Shown: positions 44,323-55,704 of the stretch, piece by piece | Layout of the letters: every line of letters starts with the position of its first letter | How positions within the stretch are numbered: the stretch's first letter is position 1 | DNA from: Sphingomonas hengshuiensis | GTDB taxonomy: Bacteria > Pseudomonadota > Alphaproteobacteria > Sphingomonadales > Sphingomonadaceae | Direction: 5' to 3' | DNA length: 64,000 nt | Assembly: GCA_003240755.1 (NCBI GenBank) | Contig: QFNF01000014.1 | Location: 1 to 64,000 of the forward strand | Program-made: the position numbers and the translations under genes | The notes under the pieces: model-generated | What the model saw: the letters and a program-made list of their open reading frames with translations, nothing else | Told to the model about the DNA's origin: nothing | Databases searched by the model: none

Positions 44323-45333
44323 ATGACGAACGATCCGATTTTGCAGGTGCTCGAAGCCTGTGGCGAACGCCGCAACGCGCGGCGCGAATTCATGCGGTTC
44401 GCCGGCGGGGCTGCGGTCGCCACGGCGGGCGCGACGGTCCTGTCCGCCTGCAGCGACAGCGGCGGCGGGTTCATCGACGGTACGCCGAACCCCACGCCCA
44501 CCCCGACGCCGACACCGACGACGGCGCTGACCGATGCCGATGTGCTGAACTTTGCGCTGAACCTCGAATATCTCGAGGCGCAATTCTATGCCTTTGCCGC
44601 CACCGGCGCGGGCCTGCCCAACGGCAGCCTGTCGGGTACGGGCACGCCAGGGGCAGTCACGGGCGGGCGGCAGGTGACGTTCACCGATCCGCTGGTCGCG
44701 CGCTATGCCCGCGAAATCGCCGCGGACGAACTGGCGCACGTCAACTTCCTGCGCACGGCGCTGGGGTCGGCGGCGGTCGCACAGCCGGCGATCGACATCG
44801 GCACCAACCCGACCAGCGCCTTCTCGAATGCCGCGCGCGCCGCCGGCCTGATCGGTGCGGGCGCGTCGTTCGACGTCTATGCCAATGACGAGAACTTCCT
44901 GCTCGGCGCGTTCATCTTCGAGGATGTCGGCGTCACGGCATATAAGGGCGCGGTCGGCTTCATTAGCAACAAGACCTTTCTCGAGGCCGCGGCCGGCATC
45001 CACGCCGCCGAGGCCTATCACGCCGGGCTGGTGCGGACCGTGCTGTATCGCAAGGGCGTCGCCACCCCCGCGCTGATCGACGCGACCGAGGCGATCTCGA
45101 CCGCGCGCGACAGCCTCGATGGCAGCAGCGACCTCGACCAGGGCATCCGACCGACCGGCAGCGGCAATGCGTTGGTGTCGAACATCGTGCCGACCGACAG
45201 CAGCGGCATCGCGTTCAGCCGGACGCCGGGTCAGGTGCTCAACATCGTCTATCTCGACCGTACGGCGAGGACCGCAGGGGGCTTCTTCCCCAACGGCGTG
45301 AACGGCACCATCCGGTCCAGCGCGGCGAACTGA
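44323..45333 (+). CDS. Ferritin-like desiccation-related lipoprotein (second copy)
   Basis: A 336-residue paralogue of the preceding protein. The core is shared almost word for word ([66 protein letters not shown]). The N-terminus carries [10 protein letters not shown] and then a lipobox LSAC, followed by a Thr-Pro repeat linker ([14 protein letters not shown]), so it is likely anchored as a lipoprotein. One acidic ligand region reads DELAH instead of DERAH, still keeping Glu and His. The genes arose by tandem duplication and then took different cellular anchors. Confidence 0.9.
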   Translation: MTNDPILQVLEACGERRNARREFMRFAGGAAVATAGATVLSACSDSGGGFIDGTPNPTPTPTPTPTTALTDADVLNFALNLEYLEAQFYAFAATGAGLPNGSLSGTGTPGAVTGGRQVTFTDPLVARYAREIAADELAHVNFLRTALGSAAVAQPAIDIGTNPTSAFSNAARAAGLIGAGASFDVYANDENFLLGAFIFEDVGVTAYKGAVGFISNKTFLEAAAGIHAAEAYHAGLVRTVLYRKGVATPALIDATEAISTARDSLDGSSDLDQGIRPTGSGNALVSNIVPTDSSGIAFSRTPGQVLNIVYLDRTARTAGGFFPNGVNGTIRSSAAN

Positions 45334-45338
45334 TCGAC

Positions 45339-45373
45339 GGGCGGCGTTTCGGCATTAAGCCGGGACGCCGCCC
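45339..45373. terminator. Shared hairpin between convergent genes
   Basis: GGGCGGCGT and ACGCCGCCC form a perfect nine-pair outer stem with an inner CGGC/GCCG hairpin, lying between the convergent second ferritin-like gene and the crp/fnr gene. It can stop transcription from both sides, though T tracts are weak. Confidence 0.65.
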
Positions 45374-45379
45374 TGCCGT

Positions 45380-46132
45380 TCACGCAACCGGCGGTCCGAC
45401 CAGCCGGGTATAGGCCTCTTCGGCGGGACCATAGGTCATGGCCGCCATTTCCAGCAGCTTTTCGCGGTTGCGCACGATTACCCGTCCGCGCAGGGAACGG
45501 ATCGCCAGCGTTTCCTCCAGCTTGTGCAGCGCGTCGGTGATGCTGCTGCGGCGTACCGCCAGCATCAGGCGAAACTCCTCGTGCGTCATCGCGATCTCGT
45601 CGCCACGCACCCGGTCGTGATACAGCAGGATCCAGCGCGCCAGTCGCCGCTCGACCGGATGCGACAGCGCGGAAACGACGGTCCGCCCCATCTGGATCAG
45701 GAACACCTGCACGAAGCGCAGGAGCGCCGCCTGTAGCGATTCGCTCTTGTCGACCGCCTCCAGCAACCGGTCGACGGGGATGCGCAGCGCCGTACCGGGC
45801 TCCGCGCGCAGCACGACGTCATGCGGCGAACGGTCGTCGCCCAGCAGCACCGGCCAGCCGACATAGCCATCGGACCCCAGCAGGCCGACCGCGTGCAGCC
45901 GTTCGCCGTCGATGACCTCCAGCACCGCGGCGATCCCGCCTTCGAGGAAATAGACATGGTCGATCGGGCCGCCCGCCGTCAGCAACGTATCGCCCACCTC
46001 CAGCGAAATCCGTTCGAGCAGGGGTTCGAGCAGCGCGCGGTCCTGCGGTTCGAGCGCGGCGAGCAGCCGGTTGCCCTCGCCGGTCGGGCATTCCGGCTTC
46101 ATGCCGTCGGTTTCGCGGGGGACGACCATCAT
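45380..46132 (-). CDS. Crp/Fnr-family transcriptional regulator
   Basis: A 250-residue regulator with a cyclic-nucleotide-binding-like domain (ERISLEVGDTLLTAGGPIDHVYFLEGG, about 40-66) and a C-terminal winged helix (EIAMTHEEFRLMLAVRRSSITDALHKLEETLAIRSLRGRVIVRNR). It shares its architecture with the regulator at 42469-43239, and together they enclose the two ferritin-like genes. The ATG at 46132 is one codon before another ATG; 46102 is also possible. It is divergent from the ccm operon across about 140 bases. Confidence 0.88.
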   Translation of the reverse strand: MMVVPRETDGMKPECPTGEGNRLLAALEPQDRALLEPLLERISLEVGDTLLTAGGPIDHVYFLEGGIAAVLEVIDGERLHAVGLLGSDGYVGWPVLLGDDRSPHDVVLRAEPGTALRIPVDRLLEAVDKSESLQAALLRFVQVFLIQMGRTVVSALSHPVERRLARWILLYHDRVRGDEIAMTHEEFRLMLAVRRSSITDALHKLEETLAIRSLRGRVIVRNREKLLEMAAMTYGPAEEAYTRLVGPPVA

Positions 46133-46273
46133 CGGCAGCGTGTTCCATGGCTTTGGATGCAGGGGAAACTCGAACCGGGGCGGAAGGGTCCCGCTCGGCG
46201 ATCGTATCGGACCGCCATGGCCGTGCGATCGCGATTGCCGTTTGCCCGCACCTTGCATAGACAGGGCGCGACC

Positions 46274-46999
46274 GTGCCCAGCCTTCACGCCCTTGCCAAT
46301 CCCCGGCGCTTCCTGTCGATCGCCCGTCCGCTCACGCCGCTGCTGGTGTGGGGTGGCCTCGCGCTGTTCGCGTTCGGATGCTGGGCCGGGCTGACACAGA
46401 CGCCGGCGGACTATCTGCAGGGCGAAAGCGTCCGCATCCTGTACGTCCATGTGCCCGCCGCATGGCTGGGCATGGGGGGGTGGTCCGGCCTTGCCATTGC
46501 CAGCATCGTGTTTCTCGTATGGCGCCATCCGCTGGCCGCGGTCGCCGCGCGCGCGATCGCGCTTCCCGGTGCGCTGTTCACCGCCCTGTGCCTTGCCACC
46601 GGGTCGATCTGGGGTCGTCCGACCTGGGGGACGTGGTGGCAGTGGGACGGGCGGCTGACGTCGATGCTGCTGCTGTTCTTCGTCTATCTCGCCTATCTCG
46701 CACTTGCGCGGGCCGATGCGGATCGCGACGGCGACGGGCGCATTCCGGCATTGTTCGGGATTGCCGGGACCGCGCTGCTGCCGGTCATCCGCTATTCCGT
46801 GCTGTGGTGGCGGACGCTGCATCAGGGGCCGAGCATCACGCTGACCAAGTCGACGATCGATCCGGCGATCCTGTGGCCGCTGTTCTTCACCGCCGGGGGC
46901 GCGAGCCTGTTGTTCGGCGGGGTCGTGCTGATGCGGATGCGGGCCGATCTGGCGCGGATCAGGGCGGAGGCGCGGATGCGCCGGCGGGCGGCGGCATGA
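46274..46999 (+). CDS. ccmC: Haem export/handling membrane protein CcmC
   Basis: System I cytochrome c maturation protein that presents haem to CcmE. The GTG at 46274 gives 241 residues, the normal CcmC length; an ATG at 46217 would add 19. Six membrane helices are expected, with the tryptophan-rich haem-binding loop seen in WGRPTWGTWWQWDGRLTSML and periplasmic histidines nearby (ILYVHVPAAW, WWRTLHQGPS). It starts a seven-gene ccm operon; ccmA and ccmB are not in the window. Confidence 0.95.
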   Translation: MPSLHALANPRRFLSIARPLTPLLVWGGLALFAFGCWAGLTQTPADYLQGESVRILYVHVPAAWLGMGGWSGLAIASIVFLVWRHPLAAVAARAIALPGALFTALCLATGSIWGRPTWGTWWQWDGRLTSMLLLFFVYLAYLALARADADRDGDGRIPALFGIAGTALLPVIRYSVLWWRTLHQGPSITLTKSTIDPAILWPLFFTAGGASLLFGGVVLMRMRADLARIRAEARMRRRAAA

Positions 47000-47103
47000 A
47001 CCACTGGGCCTTCATCGCGGCCGCCTACGGCGTGACGCTGGGCGGGATCGTCGCCATCACCGTCGCGTCGTGGGTGGCGATGCGGCGCGCGGAGCGGGGA
47101 TGA
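46996..47103 (+). CDS. ccmD: Haem exporter accessory protein CcmD
   Basis: A 35-residue single-helix membrane protein, MNHWAFIAAAYGVTLGG..., that helps release holo-CcmE from CcmC. The ATG overlaps the ccmC stop and its stop overlaps the ccmE start, both as ATGA. The position, the Trp/Tyr-containing helix and the basic end (MRRAERG) are typical of CcmD. Confidence 0.92.
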   Translation: MNHWAFIAAAYGVTLGGIVAITVASWVAMRRAERG

Positions 47104-47528
47104 GTCCCAAGCGGCAACGCATGACGCTGGCGCTGCTGGCGGTCGTCGCGATCGTCGGCGCGGTGCTGCTGGCGATGTCGGCGCTGGGTGACGAGGCTGC
47201 GTTCTTCTATGCGCCGGCCGATGCCGCCGCCGCGCCAAGGGAGAAGCCGGTGCGGCTGGGCGGGATGGTCGTGCCGGGATCGGTCGCGCGCGATGCCGAT
47301 GGCGTGACGATCCGATTCGACGTGACTGACGGGAAGGCGACCGTGCCGGTGCGCTTCGCCGGGATCGTCCCCGACCTGTTCCGTGAAAGTTCGGGCGTGG
47401 TCGCCGAAGGGCGCTTCGTCGCGGGCGGGGGGTTCGTCGCCGACAACCTCCTCGCCAAGCATGACGAACGCTACATGCCGCCGCAGGTGGCGGGCAGGAT
47501 GCACAAGAGCGAGAGCATCGCCAGATGA
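47100..47528 (+). CDS. ccmE: Cytochrome c maturation haem chaperone CcmE
   Basis: Membrane-anchored periplasmic haem chaperone of 142 residues. An N-terminal helix (MTLALLAVVAIVGAVLLAM, about 8-26) precedes an OB-fold barrel. The haem-binding histidine lies in LLAKHDERYMPP near the C-terminus (about residue 121), with the conserved tyrosine three residues on. The ATG at 47100 overlaps the ccmD stop. Confidence 0.97.
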   Translation: MSPKRQRMTLALLAVVAIVGAVLLAMSALGDEAAFFYAPADAAAAPREKPVRLGGMVVPGSVARDADGVTIRFDVTDGKATVPVRFAGIVPDLFRESSGVVAEGRFVAGGGFVADNLLAKHDERYMPPQVAGRMHKSESIAR

Positions 47529-49453
47529 TCGCCGAAGCGGGTCTGGCCGCGCTGTGGCTGGCGGCGGCGATGGCGGTCTTGCAATTGGCCATGGCGGCGA
47601 TCGCATTGTCGTCGCGTGCCGCCGGACCGCCGCAGATCGTCCGCGACCTGCTGAACGCCGTCCGTCCGGTCGCCGTGGCGCAGGCGGTGCTGGCGGCAGG
47701 ATCGTTCGCCGCGCTGATCGCGCTGTTCGCACGGACCGACCTGTCCGTCCTGCTGGTCGCCGAGAACAGCCATTCGGCCAAGCCGATGCTGTACAAGGTC
47801 GCCGCGACCTGGGGCAATCACGAAGGGTCGATGCTGCTGTGGGTGACGGTCCTCGCCCTTGCGGGCGGTGCCATCGCGCTGTTCGAACGGATGCTGGCCG
47901 TCCGCACCCATGTCGCGACGCTGGCGGCGCAGGGCGCGATCGCGGCGGGCTTCTATGCCTTTCTGCTGTTCGCCTCCAATCCGTTCGCACGATTGTCGCC
48001 CAGCCCGCGCGAAGGACTGGGGCTCAATCCGCTGTTGCAGGACCCCGGGCTCGCCTTCCACCCGCCGACGCTCTACCTCGGCTATGTCGGCTTGTCGGTC
48101 GCCTTTTCCTTTGCGGTCGGGGCACTGGTCACGCGCGATGTCGGGCGGGATTTCGCGCGGGCGATGCGTCCATGGGTGCTGGGCGCGTGGGTGTTCCTGA
48201 CGATCGGCATCACCGCCGGCAGCTACTGGGCCTATTACGAGCTGGGCTGGGGCGGATGGTGGTTCTGGGACCCGGTCGAGAATGCGTCGTTGATGCCGTG
48301 GCTGGCGGCCACCGCGCTGCTGCATTCGGTGACGGTGCTGGCGACCCGCGACGGGTTGCGGGCGTGGACGGTGATGCTGTCGGTCGTCGCCTTTTCGATG
48401 TCGATGGTCGGGACGTTCCTCGTCCGTTCGGGCATCCTGACCAGCGTCCATGCCTTTGCCGTCGACCCCGCACGCGGCGGGTTCATCCTTGCGCTGCTGA
48501 TCCTCTATATCGGCGGCGCGCTGGCGCTGTTCGCCTTCCGGGTGGGAACCGTCCGGCAAGGGGCGCTGTTCGAACCGGTCAGCCGGGAAGGCGGGCTGGT
48601 GCTCAACAACCTGCTCCTGTCGGTGATCCTTGGCATCGTCCTGATCGGGACGCTCTATCCGTTGCTGGCGGAAGCGTTCGGGGTGCAGTTGTCGGTCGGG
48701 CCGCCATTCTTCAACCGTGCCGCCGGACCGATCGCGCTGGTGCTGGTCGGGGCGATGGCGATCGGGCCGTTGCTGCGCTGGCGGCGGGACGATGGCGCAA
48801 AGGTGCTGCGGCGGGTCGCGGTGCCGGGGGGCGTCACCCTGATCGTGCTGATCGCCGCGCGGACGGGAGCGGAGGCCGGGTGGTTGCCGGTGCTGGGACT
48901 GGCGTTGGCGGCGGGCCTCGCGATCGCCAGCGTGCTGCCGCTGGTCGGGCGCCGGCCGTGGCGGACGCCGCTGGCGATCTGGGGCATGGTCGTCGCGCAT
49001 CTCGGCATCGCGGTCAGCCTGGCCGGCATGGCCAGCGACAGCGCGTTCACCGCCGAGCGGCTGGTCGCGACGGCACCGGGCGAGCGCCACATGGTCGGCC
49101 CGTTCGCGGTCCGCTTCGATGGGATCAAGCCGGTGGTCGGCGATAACTGGTCGGCGGTGCAGGGCAGGTTGACGGTGACACGGGGGAGCGGGCGGCCATT
49201 CGTGCTGCGCCCCGAACAGCGTTTCTTCGCCAACCCGCCGACCGAAACCAGCGAGGCGGCGCTCGCCATCTTCTGGGACGGGCAGCTCTATGCCGTGCTG
49301 GGCCGCGACGATGTCGGCGGGCGGCGGCAGTTGCGGCTGTGGTGGAAACCGTTCGTCACGCTGATCTGGGCGGGCGGGGGGCTGGTCGCCATCGGCGGGC
49401 TGCTGTCGCTGGTCGGGCGGGTGCGGCGCGGGCGGCGGAAGGTGGCGGCATGA
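47525..49453 (+). CDS. ccmF: Cytochrome c haem lyase subunit CcmF
   Basis: Large integral membrane protein (642 residues, many helices) that attaches haem to apocytochrome together with CcmH. The WWD motif is visible in ELGWGGWWFWDPVENASLMPWL (about 240-261), with NHEGSMLLWVTVLALAG before it and FHPPTLYLGYVG between. Start and stop overlap ccmE and ccmG by ATGA, so the whole operon is translationally coupled. Confidence 0.97.
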   Translation: MIAEAGLAALWLAAAMAVLQLAMAAIALSSRAAGPPQIVRDLLNAVRPVAVAQAVLAAGSFAALIALFARTDLSVLLVAENSHSAKPMLYKVAATWGNHEGSMLLWVTVLALAGGAIALFERMLAVRTHVATLAAQGAIAAGFYAFLLFASNPFARLSPSPREGLGLNPLLQDPGLAFHPPTLYLGYVGLSVAFSFAVGALVTRDVGRDFARAMRPWVLGAWVFLTIGITAGSYWAYYELGWGGWWFWDPVENASLMPWLAATALLHSVTVLATRDGLRAWTVMLSVVAFSMSMVGTFLVRSGILTSVHAFAVDPARGGFILALLILYIGGALALFAFRVGTVRQGALFEPVSREGGLVLNNLLLSVILGIVLIGTLYPLLAEAFGVQLSVGPPFFNRAAGPIALVLVGAMAIGPLLRWRRDDGAKVLRRVAVPGGVTLIVLIAARTGAEAGWLPVLGLALAAGLAIASVLPLVGRRPWRTPLAIWGMVVAHLGIAVSLAGMASDSAFTAERLVATAPGERHMVGPFAVRFDGIKPVVGDNWSAVQGRLTVTRGSGRPFVLRPEQRFFANPPTETSEAALAIFWDGQLYAVLGRDDVGGRRQLRLWWKPFVTLIWAGGGLVAIGGLLSLVGRVRRGRRKVAA

Positions 49454-49977
49454 ACAGCCGGTTGCTCTGGATGCCGCTGGTGGCGTTCGTGGTCGTCGCC
49501 GCCCTGTTCGCATGGATGTTGCCGCAGGAACCCGACCGACAGGTCCGATCGCGCCTTGTCGGCAAGCCGCTGCCGGACTTCGTGCTGGCACCGATCGCAA
49601 CCGGCAAGCCCGGGCTGGCGACCGCGGCGTTCCGGACCGGCAGGCCCCGATTGCTCAACGTCTTTGGTAGCTGGTGCGTGCCGTGCGCGGCCGAGGCGCC
49701 GCAACTGGCCAGGCTGGCGGCGGCGGGCGCGCCGATCGACGCGATCGCGATACGCGATACGCGGGCGGACGTGGCTAAGTTCCTCGCCCGCAATGGCGAT
49801 CCGTTCGCCGCGATCGGCGACGATCGCAACAGTTCGGTGCAGTTGTCGCTGGGATCGTCCGGCGTCCCCGAAACCTTCGTCATCGACGGGCAGGGCCGGA
49901 TCGCGCACCAGCATATCGGGGCGATCCGCGATGAGGACGTGCCGATGCTGTTGGCCAGGCTGGAAGCGGCGAAATGA
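49450..49977 (+). CDS. ccmG: Thiol:disulfide interchange protein CcmG/DsbE
   Basis: A 175-residue membrane-anchored thioredoxin-fold protein. After an N-terminal helix (about 5-23) comes the redox motif in NVFGSWCVPCAAEAP, a WCxxC with VP in the middle, and the cis-proline segment SSGVPETFVID. It reduces apocytochrome or CcmH cysteines before haem ligation. The start and stop overlap neighbours as ATGA. Confidence 0.95.
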   Translation: MNSRLLWMPLVAFVVVAALFAWMLPQEPDRQVRSRLVGKPLPDFVLAPIATGKPGLATAAFRTGRPRLLNVFGSWCVPCAAEAPQLARLAAAGAPIDAIAIRDTRADVAKFLARNGDPFAAIGDDRNSSVQLSLGSSGVPETFVIDGQGRIAHQHIGAIRDEDVPMLLARLEAAK

Positions 49978-50378
49978 GGCTGCTGCTGCCCCTGTCGTTG
50001 CTGATCGCCGGTCCGGCGCTGGCGCAGTCGCGGGTGCCCCCGCCGGCGCTGGCCGACACGCAATTGTCCGATGCCGGGCAGGAACGCGCGGCAAAGGCGT
50101 TGATGGAGACGCTGCGCTGCCTTGTGTGTCAGGGGCAGTCGATCGCCGACAGCGACGCCGACATGGCCGCCGACATGCGCGCGCTCGTGCGGCAGCGGAT
50201 CGCTGCGGGCGAGCGGCCGGACCGGGTGCGCGACTGGTTGATCGAACGCTATGGCGATTATGTCAGCTACGATCCCCCGCTGTCGATGGCCACCGGGCCA
50301 TTGTGGATCGCGCCGATCCTGTTGCTCGTCGTCGGTGGCCTGCTGGCGGCGCGCAGCCTGAAGCGGGGGCGGCGATGA
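49974..50378 (+). CDS. ccmH: Cytochrome c maturation protein CcmH
   Basis: A 134-residue periplasmic redox protein with a signal sequence (about 1-18), the active-site motif LRCLVCQGQSIADSDADMA and one C-terminal membrane helix. It keeps apocytochrome thiols reduced and works with CcmF. It is the short form, without the TPR part, which is encoded by the next gene. Confidence 0.96.
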   Translation: MRLLLPLSLLIAGPALAQSRVPPPALADTQLSDAGQERAAKALMETLRCLVCQGQSIADSDADMAADMRALVRQRIAAGERPDRVRDWLIERYGDYVSYDPPLSMATGPLWIAPILLLVVGGLLAARSLKRGRR

Positions 50379-51031
50379 ACGGCTGGTTCCTGCTCACGCT
50401 GCTGTTGGTGGCGACGTTCGCGCTGATCGTTCTGGGACGGGTGGCGCGACCATTATGGGGGTTTGCCGGCGCGGCGCTGATGCTGGGCGCGGCGGGCTAT
50501 GCGTGGCAGGGGCGGCCCGACCTGCCGGGCGACCCGCGCGGCGCGGTACGGGTGACGCAGCCCGTGGATATCGCCTCCGACGATCTGCGCGACGCGATCT
50601 GGGGGCGGTTCACCTACGACTATGCCTATGCCGTGGCCGCCGACGGGCTGGCGCGGGCCGGCGCGACCCAGGCGGCGGTCAATGCGGTTCTGGGCGGGTT
50701 GAGCGGAGCGCCGAACAGCGGGCGGCTGTGGACCCGGCTTGGCACCGCAATCCTTGCGCATGATGGCGGACAGGTGCTGTCGCCTGCCGCACGCGTGGCC
50801 TTTGCCCGCGGGATGGCGACTGCGCCCGATCATCCGGGGCCGTATTTCTATTACGGCATGGCGTTGATCCAGACCGGCGACCTGCCGGGAGCCAGGCGTG
50901 CATGGCTGGCGGCGTTGGCGCGTGCACCGCGCGATGCCAGTTACCGGCAGGATCTGGCGATGCGGCTGGTGCTGCTCGACCGGTTGCTGGCGCTGGGGCC
51001 GGGCGGACCCGGGCCGCAGCGCCAGCCATAA
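50375..51031 (+). CDS. ccmI: CcmI/CycH-like TPR apocytochrome chaperone
   Basis: A 218-residue protein with two N-terminal membrane helices (about 4-24 and 30-46) and a periplasmic TPR domain (AAVNAVLGGLSGAPNSGRLWTRLGTAIL... GPYFYYGMALIQTGDLPGARRAWLAALARAP). It corresponds to the C-terminal portion of CcmH in enteric bacteria and binds the apocytochrome C-terminus. It closes the ccm operon; the ATG overlaps the ccmH stop. Confidence 0.88.
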   Translation: MNGWFLLTLLLVATFALIVLGRVARPLWGFAGAALMLGAAGYAWQGRPDLPGDPRGAVRVTQPVDIASDDLRDAIWGRFTYDYAYAVAADGLARAGATQAAVNAVLGGLSGAPNSGRLWTRLGTAILAHDGGQVLSPAARVAFARGMATAPDHPGPYFYYGMALIQTGDLPGARRAWLAALARAPRDASYRQDLAMRLVLLDRLLALGPGGPGPQRQP

Positions 51032-51059
51032 GCATCCGCCTCACGGGCGGCTGCTGCAT

Positions 51060-51284
51060 TCAGCTACCGGCCCCGCGCCCGGTCTTCGCCTGCAACGCGT
51101 CGATCTTCTTCGATGCATCGGCCTTGGTCAGCGTGTCGTCGAACGGCTCGCCGGCTTCCTCGCTCAGCGTCTTGAGGTACGATGCCTGCGCGCCGGTCAT
51201 CGCTTCGTCGCCGGTCGTCCAGTCGTCCGGGTCCTTCTCGGCATTGGAAAAGGGTTCGGTCTTGGGATTGGCGTGGTCGGTCAT
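51060..51284 (-). CDS. Small DUF3072-like protein
   Basis: A 74-residue soluble acidic protein. The pattern DPDDWTTGDEAMTGAQASYLKTLSEEAGE followed by LTKADASKKIDALQ matches DUF3072, a family widespread in alphaproteobacteria and of unknown function. The ATG at 51284 is preceded by AAAGGA. The upstream region has a sequence close to the general-stress sigma promoter, fitting a stress-induced protein, but this is inferred. It lies between the ccm operon end and the symporter gene. Confidence 0.88.
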   Translation of the reverse strand: MTDHANPKTEPFSNAEKDPDDWTTGDEAMTGAQASYLKTLSEEAGEPFDDTLTKADASKKIDALQAKTGRGAGS

Positions 51285-51308
51285 GGCGAAAGATCCTTTC
51301 GCCGTACC

Positions 51309-51333
51309 AACCACGATGTTCCCAATTCGTTCC
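51309..51333 (-). promoter_or_regulatory. Possible EcfG-type general-stress promoter for the DUF3072 gene
   Basis: On the minus strand GGAAC (51333-51329) is followed after 16 bases by GGTT (51312-51309), one mismatch from the alphaproteobacterial GGAAC-N16/17-CGTT consensus. The expected start of transcription is some 15 bases before the ATG. Confidence 0.45.
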
Positions 51334-51353
51334 GCAAATCAGCGGCCGGCCGG

Positions 51354-52697
51354 TCAGTGGCCGGCCGGCGGTCCGCCCATGTCGCGAAAGCTGTCGGGCA
51401 CGTCGTCGCGCGGATGGCCCGATGGCGTGGGCAGCGGTTCGATCACCGGCGATTCGGGTGGGTCGAACCCGCCCTCCCATTTGGCGATGACGCTGGCGGC
51501 GATCGCGTTGCCGACGACGTTGGTCGCGGTGCGCCCCATGTCGAGGAAGTGATCGATGGCGAGGATCAGCAGCAGCCCGGCTTCGGGAATGTGGAACATC
51601 CCCAGCGTCGCCGCGATCACGACCAGGCTGGCACGCGGCACCCCGGCAATGCCCTTCGACGTGACCATCAGCACCAGCAGCATCAGGAACATCTGTCCCC
51701 AACTGAGGTCGATGCCATAGGCCTGTGCGATGAAGATCGACGCGAACGTCATGTACATCATCGACCCGTCGAGGTTGAACGAATAGCCGAGCGGCAGCAC
51801 GAAGCTGGCGATGCGCGGCGGCACGCCGAACCGGTCGAGCGCCTCCAGCGTGCGCGGATAGGCGGCTTCGGACGATGCCGTCGAGAAGCCCAGCAGGATG
51901 GGATCGCGCAGGTAGCGCAGCAGCATGCCGACCCGCGGCCCGATGATGGCGAAGGCGATGCCGATCAGCACCGTCCACAACGCCGCGAGGCCGAGATAGA
52001 AGCTGCCCATGAAATAGGCGAGGTCGCCGATGATTCCCGGCCCGCGCTCCGCCAGCGTCGCCGTCACCGCCGCGAACACCGCGAACGGGGCGAAACGCAT
52101 GACGTAATCGGTGACTTGCAGCATCACCGCGACAAGGCCCTCCAGCGCGCGGACGATCGGCGCCCCCTTCTCGCCGACGGCGGTCAGTGCGACGCCGATG
52201 AACAGCGAGAAGATGACGATCTGCAGGATTTCGTTGGTCGCCATCGCCTCGATACCCGAGGCGGGGAAGATATGGCCGACGAACTTGACGAAATCGAACG
52301 CCGGCCTGGCGACGCCGCTGTCGGCCGTGACCGGCGGGACCGGAAGCCCCAGCCCGACGCCCGGCTGCAACAGGTTGACCAGCAGCAGCCCGAGCATCAG
52401 CGACAGGAAGCTCGCCATCACGAACCAGCCGAACGAGCGCAGGCCGACGCGGCCGAGCGACGCGCTGTCGCCCATATGCGCGATGCCGACGACCAGCGTC
52501 GAGAACACCAGCGGCGCGATTATCATCTTGATAAGCCGCAGGAATATGGTCGTCACCGCCGACAGATAATAGGCGATGCTCTTGAGCGTCGCGCTGCCGC
52601 TGCCGCCGCCATCGTCGAGGGCGGCATTCAGCGCCCATCCGAGCACGAGGCCCGCGACAAGCGCGATGAGAATGAAAGTCGTAAGCCGCTTGGCCAT
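51354..52697 (-). CDS. Dicarboxylate/amino acid:cation symporter (DAACS family)
   Basis: A 447-residue SLC1-type carrier that imports C4-dicarboxylates or acidic amino acids with sodium or protons. Family motifs are visible in LIKMIIAPLVFSTLVVGIAHMGD, the serine-rich re-entrant loop GFSTASSEAAYPRTLEAL, NLDGSMMYMTFASIFIAQAYG and the C-terminal VVGNAIAASVIAKWEG. The ATG at 52697 follows AGGGA. It is divergent from alaS. Confidence 0.94.
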   Translation of the reverse strand: MAKRLTTFILIALVAGLVLGWALNAALDDGGGSGSATLKSIAYYLSAVTTIFLRLIKMIIAPLVFSTLVVGIAHMGDSASLGRVGLRSFGWFVMASFLSLMLGLLLVNLLQPGVGLGLPVPPVTADSGVARPAFDFVKFVGHIFPASGIEAMATNEILQIVIFSLFIGVALTAVGEKGAPIVRALEGLVAVMLQVTDYVMRFAPFAVFAAVTATLAERGPGIIGDLAYFMGSFYLGLAALWTVLIGIAFAIIGPRVGMLLRYLRDPILLGFSTASSEAAYPRTLEALDRFGVPPRIASFVLPLGYSFNLDGSMMYMTFASIFIAQAYGIDLSWGQMFLMLLVLMVTSKGIAGVPRASLVVIAATLGMFHIPEAGLLLILAIDHFLDMGRTATNVVGNAIAASVIAKWEGGFDPPESPVIEPLPTPSGHPRDDVPDSFRDMGGPPAGH

Positions 52698-52802
52698 GCG
52701 TCGTCCCTGTTCGTTTGCGCGCAAAGGGAGGCGAATGTTTCGTCCGGGTCAACCCCCGTGCGCGTCGTCGCTTGGCAAGCGTGAAAACGCTGCGTATCGA
52801 GC

Positions 52803-55454
<2,652 letters not shown>

Positions 55455-55704
55455 TCGCCGGCCGCTGATGAAACCCATCCGGCGATGGCCGGGACCGGTT
55501 GAAGAGCTAGGCGCAAAACGGCGCAAGGTCGCCCATCGCTTCCGGTGCTCGACAATGGTGGCTGTTCATCTTCCAGCCACTTCGTTCGTCGCATGGTGGG
55601 CGATTGCGCCGCCATATTGCGCGTGCTAACGGCGCGGCCTTGAACCACTGGGACGCGGTCGACATGACCAAACTCGTTGCCACTTCGGCGCGGTTCACGC
55701 GCCC

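Noticed and set aside
47471..49600. A long minus-strand open frame opposite ccmF
   Set aside because: Composition is Arg/Gln/His-rich without motifs, opposite a well-supported ccmF gene.
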